The notes beneath the pieces are model-generated. The model worked only from the letters and a program-made list of their open reading frames with translations. It was not told where the DNA came from and searched no databases. 46,235 nt of DNA from Lentisphaerota bacterium (GTDB lineage Bacteria; Verrucomicrobiota; Lentisphaeria; Oligosphaerales; JABHEG01): NCBI GenBank assembly GCA_018676675.1, contig JABHEG010000104.1, forward strand, positions 1 through 46,235, read 5' to 3'. A program made the position numbers and the translations under genes. Position 1 is the first letter of the stretch. Each line of letters starts with the position of its first letter. Of the stretch, positions 9,463 to 20,000 are shown one piece after another.

Positions 9463-11991
9463 TCACTTCTCGGTGATGACAGCTACGTGTTCTTCGCTCA
9501 GACTGAGATCGATTACGGCATTCCCCTCGGCATCACGCGCGCCACTGTGGATGGTGTTTTCGAGCAGTCCGTCGGGAGCGGCAAAGATGGTGGCTTTGAG
9601 CGGGTTCCTCGTGCCAAGTGAGAAGCGGCCGCTGGCACAGGTGATGATTCGGTCCATGCCGACCACCGCGCCGGGATGGACTTCTCTGACCGTGATAGGG
9701 AAGCAGTGTTTCAGGACATGTTCGCCATGCAAGTAGTACCAGTAATGGCAGGTGAGCACGCCTCGTTTGAGGAACTCACGGACGGTACTGAACAAGCTGG
9801 CTCGCGGTTTGAGGTGCAGACTCAACGGCGTACGGCCCAGCTGGGCAGCGCTCAACAAGTAACTGCCGTAATCCACTGGCTCGGCGAAATGGACGATCGG
9901 TAGCTGAGCGGCAGTCAGCGTCGCGTCGAACTGGTTGGCGAAGAGAGTGAGCCCGCGGCGAGCAATCCTGGTAGCAAACTCGACCTGAAAATCCCTTGAC
10001 AGGATGGGAACAAAGCCAACTTTGCGAACCATCTTCCCATCTGTATCGAGGAGAGCCGACACCCCGTCAGCATGCCCGTAGGATAGTCTGGCTCGGGAAT
10101 GGTCCCACTCATCCAGGTAGATTCCGTCGAATTCCAGTTCATCCAGGTAGAGCTCGAGGAGCTGATTGAGGTGTTGTCCGACGGGATTTCCCACCTGGGG
10201 CAGAATGCAGTACAGCCACCCTTGACGGTATGCCACCGGCTCTCCCCAGGGATTGAGAGGGATCGCGCCGGGAAATCGTTGGGCCAAGCCGTCCAGCGTT
10301 TCGCCATCCGTCAAGCGTGACAGATGGATGTTCAGGTAAGGGAGACAGGGAGTTGTGGTTCCATGTCGGCGGATCATATCCCGCCATGCCGTGAAGGACG
10401 GTGCAGCCTCCCGATGCGTCTCGATGGGTTCTCCACCGAACAGCATACGCGACTTGCCTTCGGTTCCCGGGTAAAGGAAGGTGGATGCCGCAACCTGAAT
10501 CCCCGTTCTCTCAAGGAAATCGACGCGTTCCAGGTCCGTATTACAGCGAACATCTTCATACATGCGCTCCTTCGACCACGGATGCACAAAGCCGAAGAGC
10601 CCGGGGATCTCCTGATACAGATCCCAGCTGCGGCGGACGGCATTGAGTAGATCGTAATAGCCAGGCCGTTGCAGGGGAAACACTTTCCAGACAAGCTCGT
10701 AGGTAGAAAAGGGCTCGAGGTAAAGCATGTCCGTACCGGCTGCGAGGACCGCATCCCACGTCATCCACGTAGCCTGATTGCGGTAGGCATCGTCCTCCAG
10801 AACCACCCCCACGGCGGAGCGTTGCAGCCCCACGTAGCACACAGGAGTCACGGCCGTCATTCTGCTCTCGGTGGACGACGTGCAAGCATAGAAGTGCTCC
10901 TGAAGCTGACCGGATATGCGGAACTCCGCGATGCGGTCGACCGTGCCACAGTCCACCATGTTGACCAGCGTCACCGGCTGGTCGCGGTCGGTGCGGTTGG
11001 TGAAGGTGTCGCGAAACTCAAGGTGCGAACCGCGACTCAGGACTGAGCGTTCCCACCCTACGGCCTCCGTCTCGGCCGAGATCGCCATTTTTCCAACGTG
11101 GAAACGTTCCCAATCACCGGGTCCAACACCATGCCCGATGTCACGCCAGGGCGCACCAGTGAAGCGCAACGAGGAACTGATTGTGTAGGTGTCTTCGCCG
11201 ACGATGAGGCGGACACTGCCGTCCGGACGCAGTGTGGCAGAGTAAGGCTGGTCGTGAGTTCTGCGGGGGGTAATCGGGGGGATGACGGGCTTGTAGGCGA
11301 TGCTGGTGTTGAGCCGGGCCAGGGCTCCGGCATGGCGGCCCCGGGCCCGGGCTCGGAAACGCTGCAGGCCCTGGCTTTCACGGGCCGGGGCGACTTGCCC
11401 CAAGTTGGGGCTCTTGCTGAACTCGTCGGTGGTGAAGAACTGCACGTGACGCAATTCGAGGGGCTTGTCGTTCTTGCCATAAAGATAGATGCTGGTGAAG
11501 GTCACCGCGTTGGGACCGGCAGTTAGCAGATCAGTGATGTCCAAGACGAAGCGGTTGGCGTGTCCTCCCGCCTTGGTTGTGTCTCCCCACGGATAGTAGG
11601 AGAATATCCAGGCTGACCGTGAGGGCGCAAACCAGAAGACGCGGTGCTCGGCGTTGAACGAGTAATACCGGGCCTTGTTGCGCAGGCGCTCGAGGGATGT
11701 TGGGATGCCATTGACAGCGATGACGCACGCGGGGGCCGAGCCAGAGCGAAAACGTCCCGCCTCAATCCGGGCCTCGAAGCTCAGGAACACCTGGGCGGCC
11801 TCTGGAGGACACACGGGAACGGCGACCTCATAGGTCTGACCACAGAGAAGGCGCTGAGAGTCCTTGGCGGTCGCGCCGCCCCCTTCGGGCGCGAGCGCCA
11901 TCACGAAATGCGTGCTTGCCATCAGGCCCCAGAAGCACCTCGTAACCCGACCTAAGGCCGGCTTCCACGTAGAAATGGCCCCGTATGACAT
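9463..11991 (-). CDS. Large glycoside-hydrolase-like protein with TIM-barrel C-terminal half, apparently cytoplasmic
   Basis: The 842-aa product starts at an ATG preceded by GGAGAG. No signal peptide is clear (MSYGAISTWKPALGRVTRC). Residues about 50-400 are beta-rich with sandwich-like strands (YEVAVPVCPP, VFLSFEARIE, WIFSYYPWGD, AVTFTSIYLYG, LVNMVDCGTV). From about 430 the chain becomes barrel-like: GIQVAASTFLYP, TPCLPYLNIH, then LDELEFDGIYLDEWDHSR near 615-630, with Asp/Glu candidates at a strand end as in GH36/GH13/GH101-type barrels, then GLTLFANQFD and PIVHFAEPVD. I do not recognise a named family. It converges on the GH42-like gene with 50 bp between the stops and lies 171 bp downstream of the 1,528-aa gene. 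Confidence 0.65.
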   Translation of the reverse strand: MSYGAISTWKPALGRVTRCFWGLMASTHFVMALAPEGGGATAKDSQRLLCGQTYEVAVPVCPPEAAQVFLSFEARIEAGRFRSGSAPACVIAVNGIPTSLERLRNKARYYSFNAEHRVFWFAPSRSAWIFSYYPWGDTTKAGGHANRFVLDITDLLTAGPNAVTFTSIYLYGKNDKPLELRHVQFFTTDEFSKSPNLGQVAPARESQGLQRFRARARGRHAGALARLNTSIAYKPVIPPITPRRTHDQPYSATLRPDGSVRLIVGEDTYTISSSLRFTGAPWRDIGHGVGPGDWERFHVGKMAISAETEAVGWERSVLSRGSHLEFRDTFTNRTDRDQPVTLVNMVDCGTVDRIAEFRISGQLQEHFYACTSSTESRMTAVTPVCYVGLQRSAVGVVLEDDAYRNQATWMTWDAVLAAGTDMLYLEPFSTYELVWKVFPLQRPGYYDLLNAVRRSWDLYQEIPGLFGFVHPWSKERMYEDVRCNTDLERVDFLERTGIQVAASTFLYPGTEGKSRMLFGGEPIETHREAAPSFTAWRDMIRRHGTTTPCLPYLNIHLSRLTDGETLDGLAQRFPGAIPLNPWGEPVAYRQGWLYCILPQVGNPVGQHLNQLLELYLDELEFDGIYLDEWDHSRARLSYGHADGVSALLDTDGKMVRKVGFVPILSRDFQVEFATRIARRGLTLFANQFDATLTAAQLPIVHFAEPVDYGSYLLSAAQLGRTPLSLHLKPRASLFSTVREFLKRGVLTCHYWYYLHGEHVLKHCFPITVREVHPGAVVGMDRIITCASGRFSLGTRNPLKATIFAAPDGLLENTIHSGARDAEGNAVIDLSLSEEHVAVITEK

Positions 11992-12116
11992 AGCATCTCT
12001 CCGTATTTCCCTGCCCCCCCCTGACCTTCTTGTGGGCTCACGATCGCGACAGCCACGCGCGCAACCGGGAGGCGCCGCCTCGTCACCCTCGTGTTAGCCA
12101 AAAAAAATGGTCCAGA

Positions 12117-12157
12117 CAGTGTCATTCCGGGTTACCTGGTGCCCGAGCGGGAACCAT
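12117..12157. repeat. Diverged single copy of the element seen near 16842
   Basis: GGGTTACCTGGTGCCCGAGC on the plus strand aligns with GGGTAACTTAGTGCCTGAAC at 16842-16861, and similarity continues weakly on both sides (roughly 70 percent by eye over about 40 bases). Both copies lie upstream of minus-strand genes. No second inverted arm is visible here. The rest of the gap (11992-12116) holds an A-run near 12102-12109 and no gene. Confidence 0.35.
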
Positions 12158-12162
12158 GACGG

Positions 12163-15100
12163 TCAGTCTCCCCTTGGCGCTGGTCCCAGTTCCACAGTGC
12201 GACGCGCGGTCACGCCCGACGCGACATCGCGGAGCTCGAGAGTCCACGTACCGGTGGGATCGTTCAACGCGAATGGTACAGTCACTTCCCCAGTTCCGTT
12301 CGGACAGGCGATGTTCTGCGAATACTGGCGATGCGCCGTGGTACTGCCGGGGGCGAACACGGCAGCATGCACGACGTGGAACTCGGGCCGACCCTCATCA
12401 ACACTTACAGACACCGACGCTGTCAGCCCCGCCCCGGCACGGACTCGGGCCGGCACTGCAACGGTCACCCCAGCTACTCGGTAAGGAAGTAGCGCAAACA
12501 AAGCCGGGCGCCCGCGAGAGACCTGTGTGTCCAACGTGTCTATGCGCGCCTCGCCGATCCGGCGTCCAGCCCGTACATCGTAGACATAAGCGGGCTTGGG
12601 TAGCACCACGTGAAGTGCTTGCGGCGGCAGTGCACGGACGAGAAGGTCCTGTTGGAGGCCGAGATACGCGGCACGGCCGTCCCGGAACAGCACTTGCTCA
12701 ACACAGCGCGGTGCTCCGGTAGCCGTCTTAATGCGGGAATGCGGCTGCAGTCCGGACTCGGCCAGGAGCGTGCCCAACCTGGTCAATAGTGGACCGGCTT
12801 TCTTCGCCTTTCCCCGGTCTGGATTGATCACACTGAAAAGTACGTTGAGCAGGACTCCACGGCCCTTACCAAAGCGGTTGCTGATCCACACAGGCTTGTC
12901 GCCCGCGAAGGGCGCGGCTACACCCGCCGCAAGACTCACCCCCGGTTCGAGCAGTTTGACGCGCGCCGTTCTCCCCCCGACCTTCAACGCCACCGAAGTC
13001 GATGGCGCTGAGAACGCTGCAAAGCCGGCTGGGGCGGAGGCCCCGAAGACGTCAGCAAGCGAGCGCTCAGTGCGCACAACACCATTCTCGGTCAGCAACC
13101 CCACACGACCGTCGGCGATTAACAACCCGCCGCGCCTGACGAACGCACGGATCGCTTGCACCTGCGCGTCGGAGAGGCAGGTGGCCAAGGGCAGGAAGAG
13201 CGCCCGGTAACCCGCCAGGCATTGCGGTTTGGCCTCGATCTGAGCGCCGGCCACGAAACGGTATTGGTACCCCAGATCCTCAAGGACATGTGTGGTATCG
13301 CGGAGATCGTCCAGCCACGCGCGATCCTCGGCGAATGCGGATTTGGGTGCAACTTTCCCCGCCAGCGCCGCGGCGTACATATCTGTCTGCGAGTAGAGGA
13401 TGGCGATGCTCGAGTCGTCCCGACTGCCGTGCAAGAGCAATTTCCCAATCCCGGCCCGGAGCTCGGCCATGCTCGCGAAGAACCACTCGCCCAAGTTCGA
13501 CACCGTACCGTCCGGGTTGAACGGGGTATTCCCGCAGCCCCAGGACATCCACCACCAAACCGAGTTGTGACCGCGAAGGAGGTTGTGCCAGCCAATTCCC
13601 GAATAGCCGTCCTCTTTGTCCGCGACCGAGTTCGCCCATTCCCCGGTGAGCGCGCCCGGGCCCGCGAAAGACCGGACGAGTTCCCCGTGCAGCGGATATG
13701 ACGAGTACACTTGGTTGAGTTCGAGATTGCGTGAGAGCCTGTAGAAATCATACCCGGCGAGGTAGTGGTAGCTCAGAAGACCGTCCCAGCCAACATTCGC
13801 ACCGGGATCTTCCCGGCGTATCACATCCGCCAACGCCTCATGCTCATCGGTAAATGCTGTGTCCATGAAATCACGATGATCAAACCATGGCGCGAAGCTC
13901 GTGCTCTGTTTTGCCGCTTCGCCTATCCACATCGGCGCTGTGATCTGGTCGAAGCCGGCGTGTGTCGTGCCCCAGACCGCATTGAGCTTGGCGATCGTTC
14001 CGTAGCGTGATTCCAGCCAGACACGGTACGCAGCCATGGTCTCGGGCGCACCGCAAGCCTCGTACTTCGTGTCACGGGACATGTAGTTCTCGTCCCCCAG
14101 CGTGTAGGCCACCGGCCGGTAGGGCGCCGCCTGTCGGCATGTCGTTCGCACCGTCTCTGATGTCTTGGCCAGCCAATCCGGATCAAACAACCCCGGCGCC
14201 AACGTGTTGTCGTCGTGCGCTGTGTGGGCGAGCCGGGTGACATAGGGCACAAGGCGCAGCCCGGACCTGGCAGCAACGGCATACTCGCGTGCGGCCACGC
14301 TGTCGCCAAGTTTGCCCATGTGACACAGATCCATCATGTCCATGCCCAACGCATAGCAGGCGCGTTGCGCATATCGCGTGACGGTTTCCGCCCCGGGAAA
14401 GGACCAGGTGAGCGCAGTGAAGTCGTCGAGCGGGTATGGAATCGGTATGGTGAAATGGTCCCGACGCGTCGCCAGCGCACGGGAACCGGCGTAAATGGCC
14501 GAGTCCACGTGGTGACAGATCGTGACCGGGCGCTGTAGGTTAAGCTCTACCTGCGTCTGTCCCAATTTGGGCACGGCCGCCCTGCCCTCGGCCAGGATGC
14601 GCCCGAAGCAATCGCTGACCGTGCACCGCAGAGCCAGTGGCACTCCTGGAGGCGCAGCCGCGACCATGGCGTTACACGTGAGCTTGCCGCCGGCGATCAG
14701 ATCCACCATCGGCACGGCATCCGGATGCGCGCGACGGGACGGGGAAAGGGACAGCGAATTGAACCGCAACGTCGTGGCCACAGGCAACACAGTGGACGCG
14801 AAACCGACGCATTTCCCGTCTGCCCCGCGCAAGAGCACATCGACGAAGTAGTTGTGTGTACCCGGCAGCTCCGGCAGGTCCAGACGGCCACCCGGGCCGA
14901 GTTTGCCGGCCTCAAGCAGCACGGTATTGTCCAGCTCATCCTGGATGCGCAATAGCACACTGGCCGGACGTGTTCCCGTTGTCTCGAGGCGTACGACACT
15001 CGGTTCTCCGGCCTTCACCGGTGTTTTCGGTGGCCGAAGTACGGCTGCGGGCAACTCGCGGTCGGCAGCGGCGAGCAACGCAGCAGCGTTCATGGCGAGG

Positions 15101-16749
15101 ATACGGTCGGTCGCACCCTCGAGCCCTTCGGCGGCCTCGTGCTTGGGCACGAGTGCCGAGTAACGTGCGACGTTGACCTTAAGGACCACGACTCGGCCCG
15201 CCCCGTACCGATAGCCCTGCAATGGCGGGCCGTCGCCGACGCGTCCGGACTCGTCCGGCCGCAACCCCGGCAACTGCTCCCACGGAAAGGCACGGAGCGC
15301 GCTTCCCACCAGTTCCGGATCCGGGTCCGCAGTCAGTTCGGCGGGCCAGCCTCTGAGCAGTCTCGATCCACCGGTCAGCATCAGTCCTTTGCCGTTGCGC
15401 ACGTGTTCGAGTACGACAGCGCGCACGGCCGCAGGCACCACCGTGCCCGACAGGTTCGCGATGAGAATCACGTCGCGCGTGGGATCGGCGCAAACCCGCG
15501 CCGCTTCACGCGACGCGAGACCGACCCCCAGAGAGCCAACGCCGGTGAAACCTGCCAGGGACCAGGCACGCAGGTCCGCGATGGCACGTTGGGTATCAAA
15601 GTACTGATGGGTGACATCCATCTCCAGTCGTCGAGCCAGCTCACATGTCTCATAGGCAGCCCAGCGCGGCGCGAGCAAGGCGACTCGCACCGGCCCTCCG
15701 GCCAGCGCGGCGCCCCAGGGGAAATCGAGCGGCATAGGTTTGGGTCCCCACGCTTCCGCTGGACGTTGGAGGTGCTTTGCTTCCTCCTCACGCACGCGTG
15801 TTGCCCGTTGCGCGTCCACCGGCAGGGGCGGCAGGACGTCCTCCGGGTCGAGTTTGAGCATGGTGGCCAGCTTGTCGGACTCGGCATCCGCTGAGCGTCG
15901 GAAATACGCACGAGTCTCCAGGGGATCGGGCAGGGATGGGAACTCATACAGCGCCAGGCAGAAGTGGCGCTGTCCCGGCTTGAGCTCGAGATCGATGTAC
16001 TCGCCATAGTCACCGATCCCCCCGGCTGTGGCCTTCGCGAACACATCCGTGTCACCAAGAAGCAAACCGGCTGAGCCGTCTCCTGTGCGCCCCTCGGCCG
16101 TGTCCTCGAACAGAAGCCAACGTTCCTGTGCCAAGTCCAGGTCTGCCGACCCGCTGGTCAGGGTCCGCCTCGCTGTCGTGACACTACGCACATGCGGCTT
16201 CACAAACGTTGCTGGATACGCCATCAGCCTGAGCTTGCAGCTCTGGATCTCTTCCTTGGGGTCATAGCTCCCAAAGAACAGGAGCTTGTCACTGTCCGAC
16301 GCGACCGCAAAGCGCGCAGTGACGATCGCCTTCGGTGTGTCCCAAACGTACTCGACCATGGCATCCTGGCCGCACTTTCGAACGATCCGGAACTGCGCCT
16401 TGTAGCTCTGGATGTTCAGGTCATCGAGCGTCCACGCAAAGAAGCCCTGGTTGTACCAGCAGGCCATGGATGGCGCCGAGATCCCCAGGGGGGCGTACCC
16501 ACTCTTCGGAGCCCATGTTGCCCACGTCACGCGTTCCGGATTGCCGGGAATCTCGATCACGTCGTAGCGCAACGTGTAACTGCCCATCGCGTTCGACAGG
16601 CAGACGTCCTGAACAACATGCTTCCCCTCGGGCTTCGTACGGATTCTGGGGGGGGGCACGAGGATCGCGGCATTCCCCGCGCGGTCAAGTGTCTGTGCTC
16701 CTGCTGTCATCGTCAAGAGAACGACGGCGGCGGTCATGGGCCTGATCAT
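12163..16749 (-). CDS. Very large secreted multidomain protein with GH42-like catalytic core
   Basis: The ATG at 16749 is preferred over the TTG five codons upstream: GGGAG lies about 8 bases before it, and the protein then begins with a clean signal peptide (MIRPMTAAVVLLTMTAGAQ). The product is 1,528 aa. Order: beta-rich N-terminal region to about 340; an amidotransferase-like Rossmann domain around 350-560 (VALLAPRWAAYE, VILIANLSGTV, GKGLMLTGGSRLL); beta-sandwich modules to about 790; a clan-A barrel from about 790 with TLGDENYMSRD (Glu near 885, acid/base) and LTGEWANSV (Glu near 1036, nucleophile); a GH42 trimerisation-like domain from about 1130 (IAILYSQTDMYAA); C-terminal beta modules. 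GH42 enzymes are usually 650-700 aa, so about 800 residues are extra. Beta-galactosidase activity is possible but not proven. Confidence 0.75.
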   Translation of the reverse strand: MIRPMTAAVVLLTMTAGAQTLDRAGNAAILVPPPRIRTKPEGKHVVQDVCLSNAMGSYTLRYDVIEIPGNPERVTWATWAPKSGYAPLGISAPSMACWYNQGFFAWTLDDLNIQSYKAQFRIVRKCGQDAMVEYVWDTPKAIVTARFAVASDSDKLLFFGSYDPKEEIQSCKLRLMAYPATFVKPHVRSVTTARRTLTSGSADLDLAQERWLLFEDTAEGRTGDGSAGLLLGDTDVFAKATAGGIGDYGEYIDLELKPGQRHFCLALYEFPSLPDPLETRAYFRRSADAESDKLATMLKLDPEDVLPPLPVDAQRATRVREEEAKHLQRPAEAWGPKPMPLDFPWGAALAGGPVRVALLAPRWAAYETCELARRLEMDVTHQYFDTQRAIADLRAWSLAGFTGVGSLGVGLASREAARVCADPTRDVILIANLSGTVVPAAVRAVVLEHVRNGKGLMLTGGSRLLRGWPAELTADPDPELVGSALRAFPWEQLPGLRPDESGRVGDGPPLQGYRYGAGRVVVLKVNVARYSALVPKHEAAEGLEGATDRILAMNAAALLAAADRELPAAVLRPPKTPVKAGEPSVVRLETTGTRPASVLLRIQDELDNTVLLEAGKLGPGGRLDLPELPGTHNYFVDVLLRGADGKCVGFASTVLPVATTLRFNSLSLSPSRRAHPDAVPMVDLIAGGKLTCNAMVAAAPPGVPLALRCTVSDCFGRILAEGRAAVPKLGQTQVELNLQRPVTICHHVDSAIYAGSRALATRRDHFTIPIPYPLDDFTALTWSFPGAETVTRYAQRACYALGMDMMDLCHMGKLGDSVAAREYAVAARSGLRLVPYVTRLAHTAHDDNTLAPGLFDPDWLAKTSETVRTTCRQAAPYRPVAYTLGDENYMSRDTKYEACGAPETMAAYRVWLESRYGTIAKLNAVWGTTHAGFDQITAPMWIGEAAKQSTSFAPWFDHRDFMDTAFTDEHEALADVIRREDPGANVGWDGLLSYHYLAGYDFYRLSRNLELNQVYSSYPLHGELVRSFAGPGALTGEWANSVADKEDGYSGIGWHNLLRGHNSVWWWMSWGCGNTPFNPDGTVSNLGEWFFASMAELRAGIGKLLLHGSRDDSSIAILYSQTDMYAAALAGKVAPKSAFAEDRAWLDDLRDTTHVLEDLGYQYRFVAGAQIEAKPQCLAGYRALFLPLATCLSDAQVQAIRAFVRRGGLLIADGRVGLLTENGVVRTERSLADVFGASAPAGFAAFSAPSTSVALKVGGRTARVKLLEPGVSLAAGVAAPFAGDKPVWISNRFGKGRGVLLNVLFSVINPDRGKAKKAGPLLTRLGTLLAESGLQPHSRIKTATGAPRCVEQVLFRDGRAAYLGLQQDLLVRALPPQALHVVLPKPAYVYDVRAGRRIGEARIDTLDTQVSRGRPALFALLPYRVAGVTVAVPARVRAGAGLTASVSVSVDEGRPEFHVVHAAVFAPGSTTAHRQYSQNIACPNGTGEVTVPFALNDPTGTWTLELRDVASGVTARRTVELGPAPRGD

Positions 16750-16841
16750 TGCGTTTTCTCCCAATGCTGGTGGACTTCAAAGCCACGTCCTCGCGTCCTC
16801 ACACACCCAGACACTGCTATTGTTGCCTCAGTGGGTCTCAC

Positions 16842-16933
16842 GGGTAACTTAGTGCCTGAACGCAAACCCAGCGTTCGAGGGCGACCGCTTGAACTCACGA
16901 AGCAGGCCTTTCGGTGCAGGCACTAACTTATCC
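16842..16933. repeat. Small inverted-repeat element (candidate MITE/REP-like)
   Basis: The arm GGGTAACTTAGTGCCTG at 16842-16858 is mirrored by CAGGCACTAACTTATCC at 16917-16933; 15 of 17 positions pair, with 58 bp between arms. The interior has its own short inverted repeat (AACGC...GCGTT). A diverged copy of the left arm and its flank occurs at 12117-12157. The element sits in the 297-bp gap between two minus-strand genes (16750-17046), in which I see no other feature. No transposase is linked. Confidence 0.6.
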
Positions 16934-17046
16934 TCTTGCAGTGACAGTGCCCCTCCATCGCTAGAGCTCGCGCGAGTGACAGCGACGGACGCGCGAATGG
17001 CGCTCCGGAAGCGGCTCCCCAACGGCTGCCGAACGGAGCCCGATTT

Positions 17047-20000
17047 TCACTTCGGATCGCAGACCGTGCGGAGCGGTGCGCGTGAATGGCCCATCGGGTC
17101 GACATGGACGAGCTGGTATTCGTAGGCCTGGCCCGGTTGAAAGGCGGAGTCCGCAAACCTGCCCGTGTGAAACGCGTAGTCCCAGCGATCCAGGCGCACC
17201 ATTGGCAGGAACGGCCATTTCTCCGTGCCCGCCTTCCTGCGTCGTATTTCGGTGAACTGGATGTTCACGTCGTTTCCTGCTGGCCATGAAAGCTCGTTAG
17301 CCTTCGCCGAGGAACGTACCGTGAACGTCCCGGCGTCCGCAACGACGGGCGTTGTGCCGGCGGACCTGTGCAGCACCACATTGTCGACCCATACGCGCCT
17401 GGTCATGCGCGTGTCAAGATGCCCGTCATCAGGTGTGTCGCTGATCCCAACCCTGATGGTCAATGACGTGTTGCCGGCCGGATTCGTGAAGGCCCAGGTG
17501 TGAGGCCGGTAGTGGTGCGAGTTGTCGTCCGGCCTCTCAGTGAGCAACCCCTTGCCGTCGCCAGTTGCGACCGTGACGGTTGTGTCACCGCCGTCGTAGG
17601 ACCTGAATCCGTAGTCTCGGAGCCAGACTGTGAGCTCCAGGGCTTCGCCGCCTTGCAGTCCCTGGATTTTCTGCTCAATTCCGCCGGATGTCATACCGTC
17701 CCGGTTCGAGCTGATCTGCATGGCCAGCGCGCCGCCATCACGCTGCAGCCCTTTGCCGACTTTTTCTACGACCGCTTCGCCGAAAACGGTCCAAGTATCG
17801 ATACCCGGCTCTTCCATGTTCCCGTCCGCGATGAGATTACCCGCAACCGTCAGAGGCGCATTTTGTACCTTGACCACGAGCGTCTTCATTGCGCGGCGAT
17901 CGAGTGTATCGAACGCTTTGACGACGACCTCATGTCGGCCATTGACCATCTCCCGCGTGTTGATGACAAAATCGTAGGGGGCCTTGACTTCACGGTGGTA
18001 GAGAGCACCGTCGATCCACAGCTCCACGGACAGAATGCGCACCTCTGGCCCGCCTTCCTCGATCACCTCTTTGGTGACGTCGCCGGCGTAGGCGACGTCT
18101 GCGCTGAGCCTGATTGCGCCGGCAAGCCCGGCATCCGGGAGTGTCGTATAGTCGGGGAAAGAGGCCTGCAGCTCAAGGTCGTTGTGGTGGTTGACGATCA
18201 ACGCCACGCTACGCTCGTGCGCAGGCCACGGATGCAGCTTTGAGGTCGCCTTGGCGACAACGTTCACACGTCCGGGCAGCCCGCTGTTCTCGGCACCCGT
18301 TGCTGTATACTGGAAGTGAAAGGTGCGGCCCTCACGCCGTAGCAACCGGGCGGCCTTGCCGCCAACGCTCACATTGATGTCCAGCTCGAGTTCGGGGAAG
18401 TCGCTGTTCGACGCGGTTATCTCGACCGTGTCCCCGGCCACCGCGCATTTCCGCCCAAGCTGCAGCGTTGTTTTTGGCTTGATCACATGCTTGAGAATCA
18501 TGTTACAGTGGAAATGCGTGCCCCCACGGGGTGCTTTGTCCTTGGACTGAATCGTGAAAACGATTTCCCCGTTGTTGAATGTGGCCACGTCATTGATGAA
18601 GATCCCGTAGCCCGGGTTATGGCTTCTGTCCGGGCCTGGCACGATCTCCCGTGTGTCGACCCAGAACATGTTGTTGTCGTGCTCGAACGGACCGAACAGC
18701 GAGTCGGACACGACGATGCCGTTGGTCCACTTGTTCAGGAACGGGATCCACGCGTGGTCCGGGGTGCAGGGTTGGGCACCGTATTCGTCGCCTTTGCGAC
18801 CGTGCTCGTTGCGCAGGCCCGGGTCACCGGGGCTTCCGGCCTGAATGGCTTTGGGAGTCGCGCTTTCGCTGCTCCACACGGGGTCTCCGTTCCCATCGAA
18901 CCGCTCAAGGATATGCCAGTCGGCGAGGGTCTCGTCGTTTACGCGCGTCACGGGACAGCGCAGTATGCACTCATTCCAGAGCACGTCTCTCTCCTTACTC
19001 AGAACCTTGCAGATGAAAAGGTAAGCGTAGCCGCGATGGATGCGCCCCGAGACCGCCGGCCCGTGGCCCCAGGACCGGTACGGTCGCGGTGTTTCCAGGT
19101 CTACGAGCTGCAGTGACCTGTTCAGTGTCGCGTATTCGTCGTCCGTGTAGTAGAGTGCGACGCCGGACTTCTCTTTACTCGAATTCGTTTCAGCGGCCAG
19201 CCAGAAGCGTTTGCGGCCGTCGGGCAACTCCGTTATGAACGCGGTATTCGGGAACATGAACATGCCAACGCCGCGCCCGTTCCAAGGCAGTCCCAACGGA
19301 TCAGGGAAGCCATTGGGCTGCTTTCCCGTCGCGTCGTTCTTGTCAAGCCAGCGGTCTTCGTGGTGCATACCGTGAAACCAGCTGTGGTAATGCTCGAAGG
19401 ACATGCGTTCCAGGTTCACGCGAACGGTCGAGCAGATCAGTCCCGAACCGGCCCAGTGACCTTTGCCGCCATCCGCGTGCAGGTCACCGTTCTGGATGTA
19501 GAACCTGCCGTCGTGATAGACCATGTCCCCCCATTCGGCCATACTCAGGTTCGGACGGTCTTTGACTCCCGACCTGCGCCCCGTTGCATAGCGATTGACG
19601 ATCGCACGCACGAAGGTGCTTTGCATGTCGTAACTGCCGTGCAGTTCCGGCGGGGGGGCTGCCAGCTCGATGCGGACCACGGGCGTCGTCATTGTCTGGC
19701 CGAGGTAATCGGTGGCCACCACTTTCAGCTCAAAGACGCCATGCTGGCCGACGAATGCCTCCCAGGGAGTGAGGCCGACACCCCACCAGTGGATCGGCTC
19801 GGACTCTGTCTCGAGCCAGTCCTGAGCGCCGCGGCGGCGGTAGTACCGGATGTACTCCGCAGGCTTGAAGCCAGGCGGCTTGGCGTCGGCTCCGTACAGC
19901 CAGAAGTCATCCACAATCGGCCACCTGAGTTTGTTGAAAGCCCCCACAGGTATGGGGGCCTGCTTCAGCTCCGACAACGGCCCGGCGCCCGGTCCTACCA

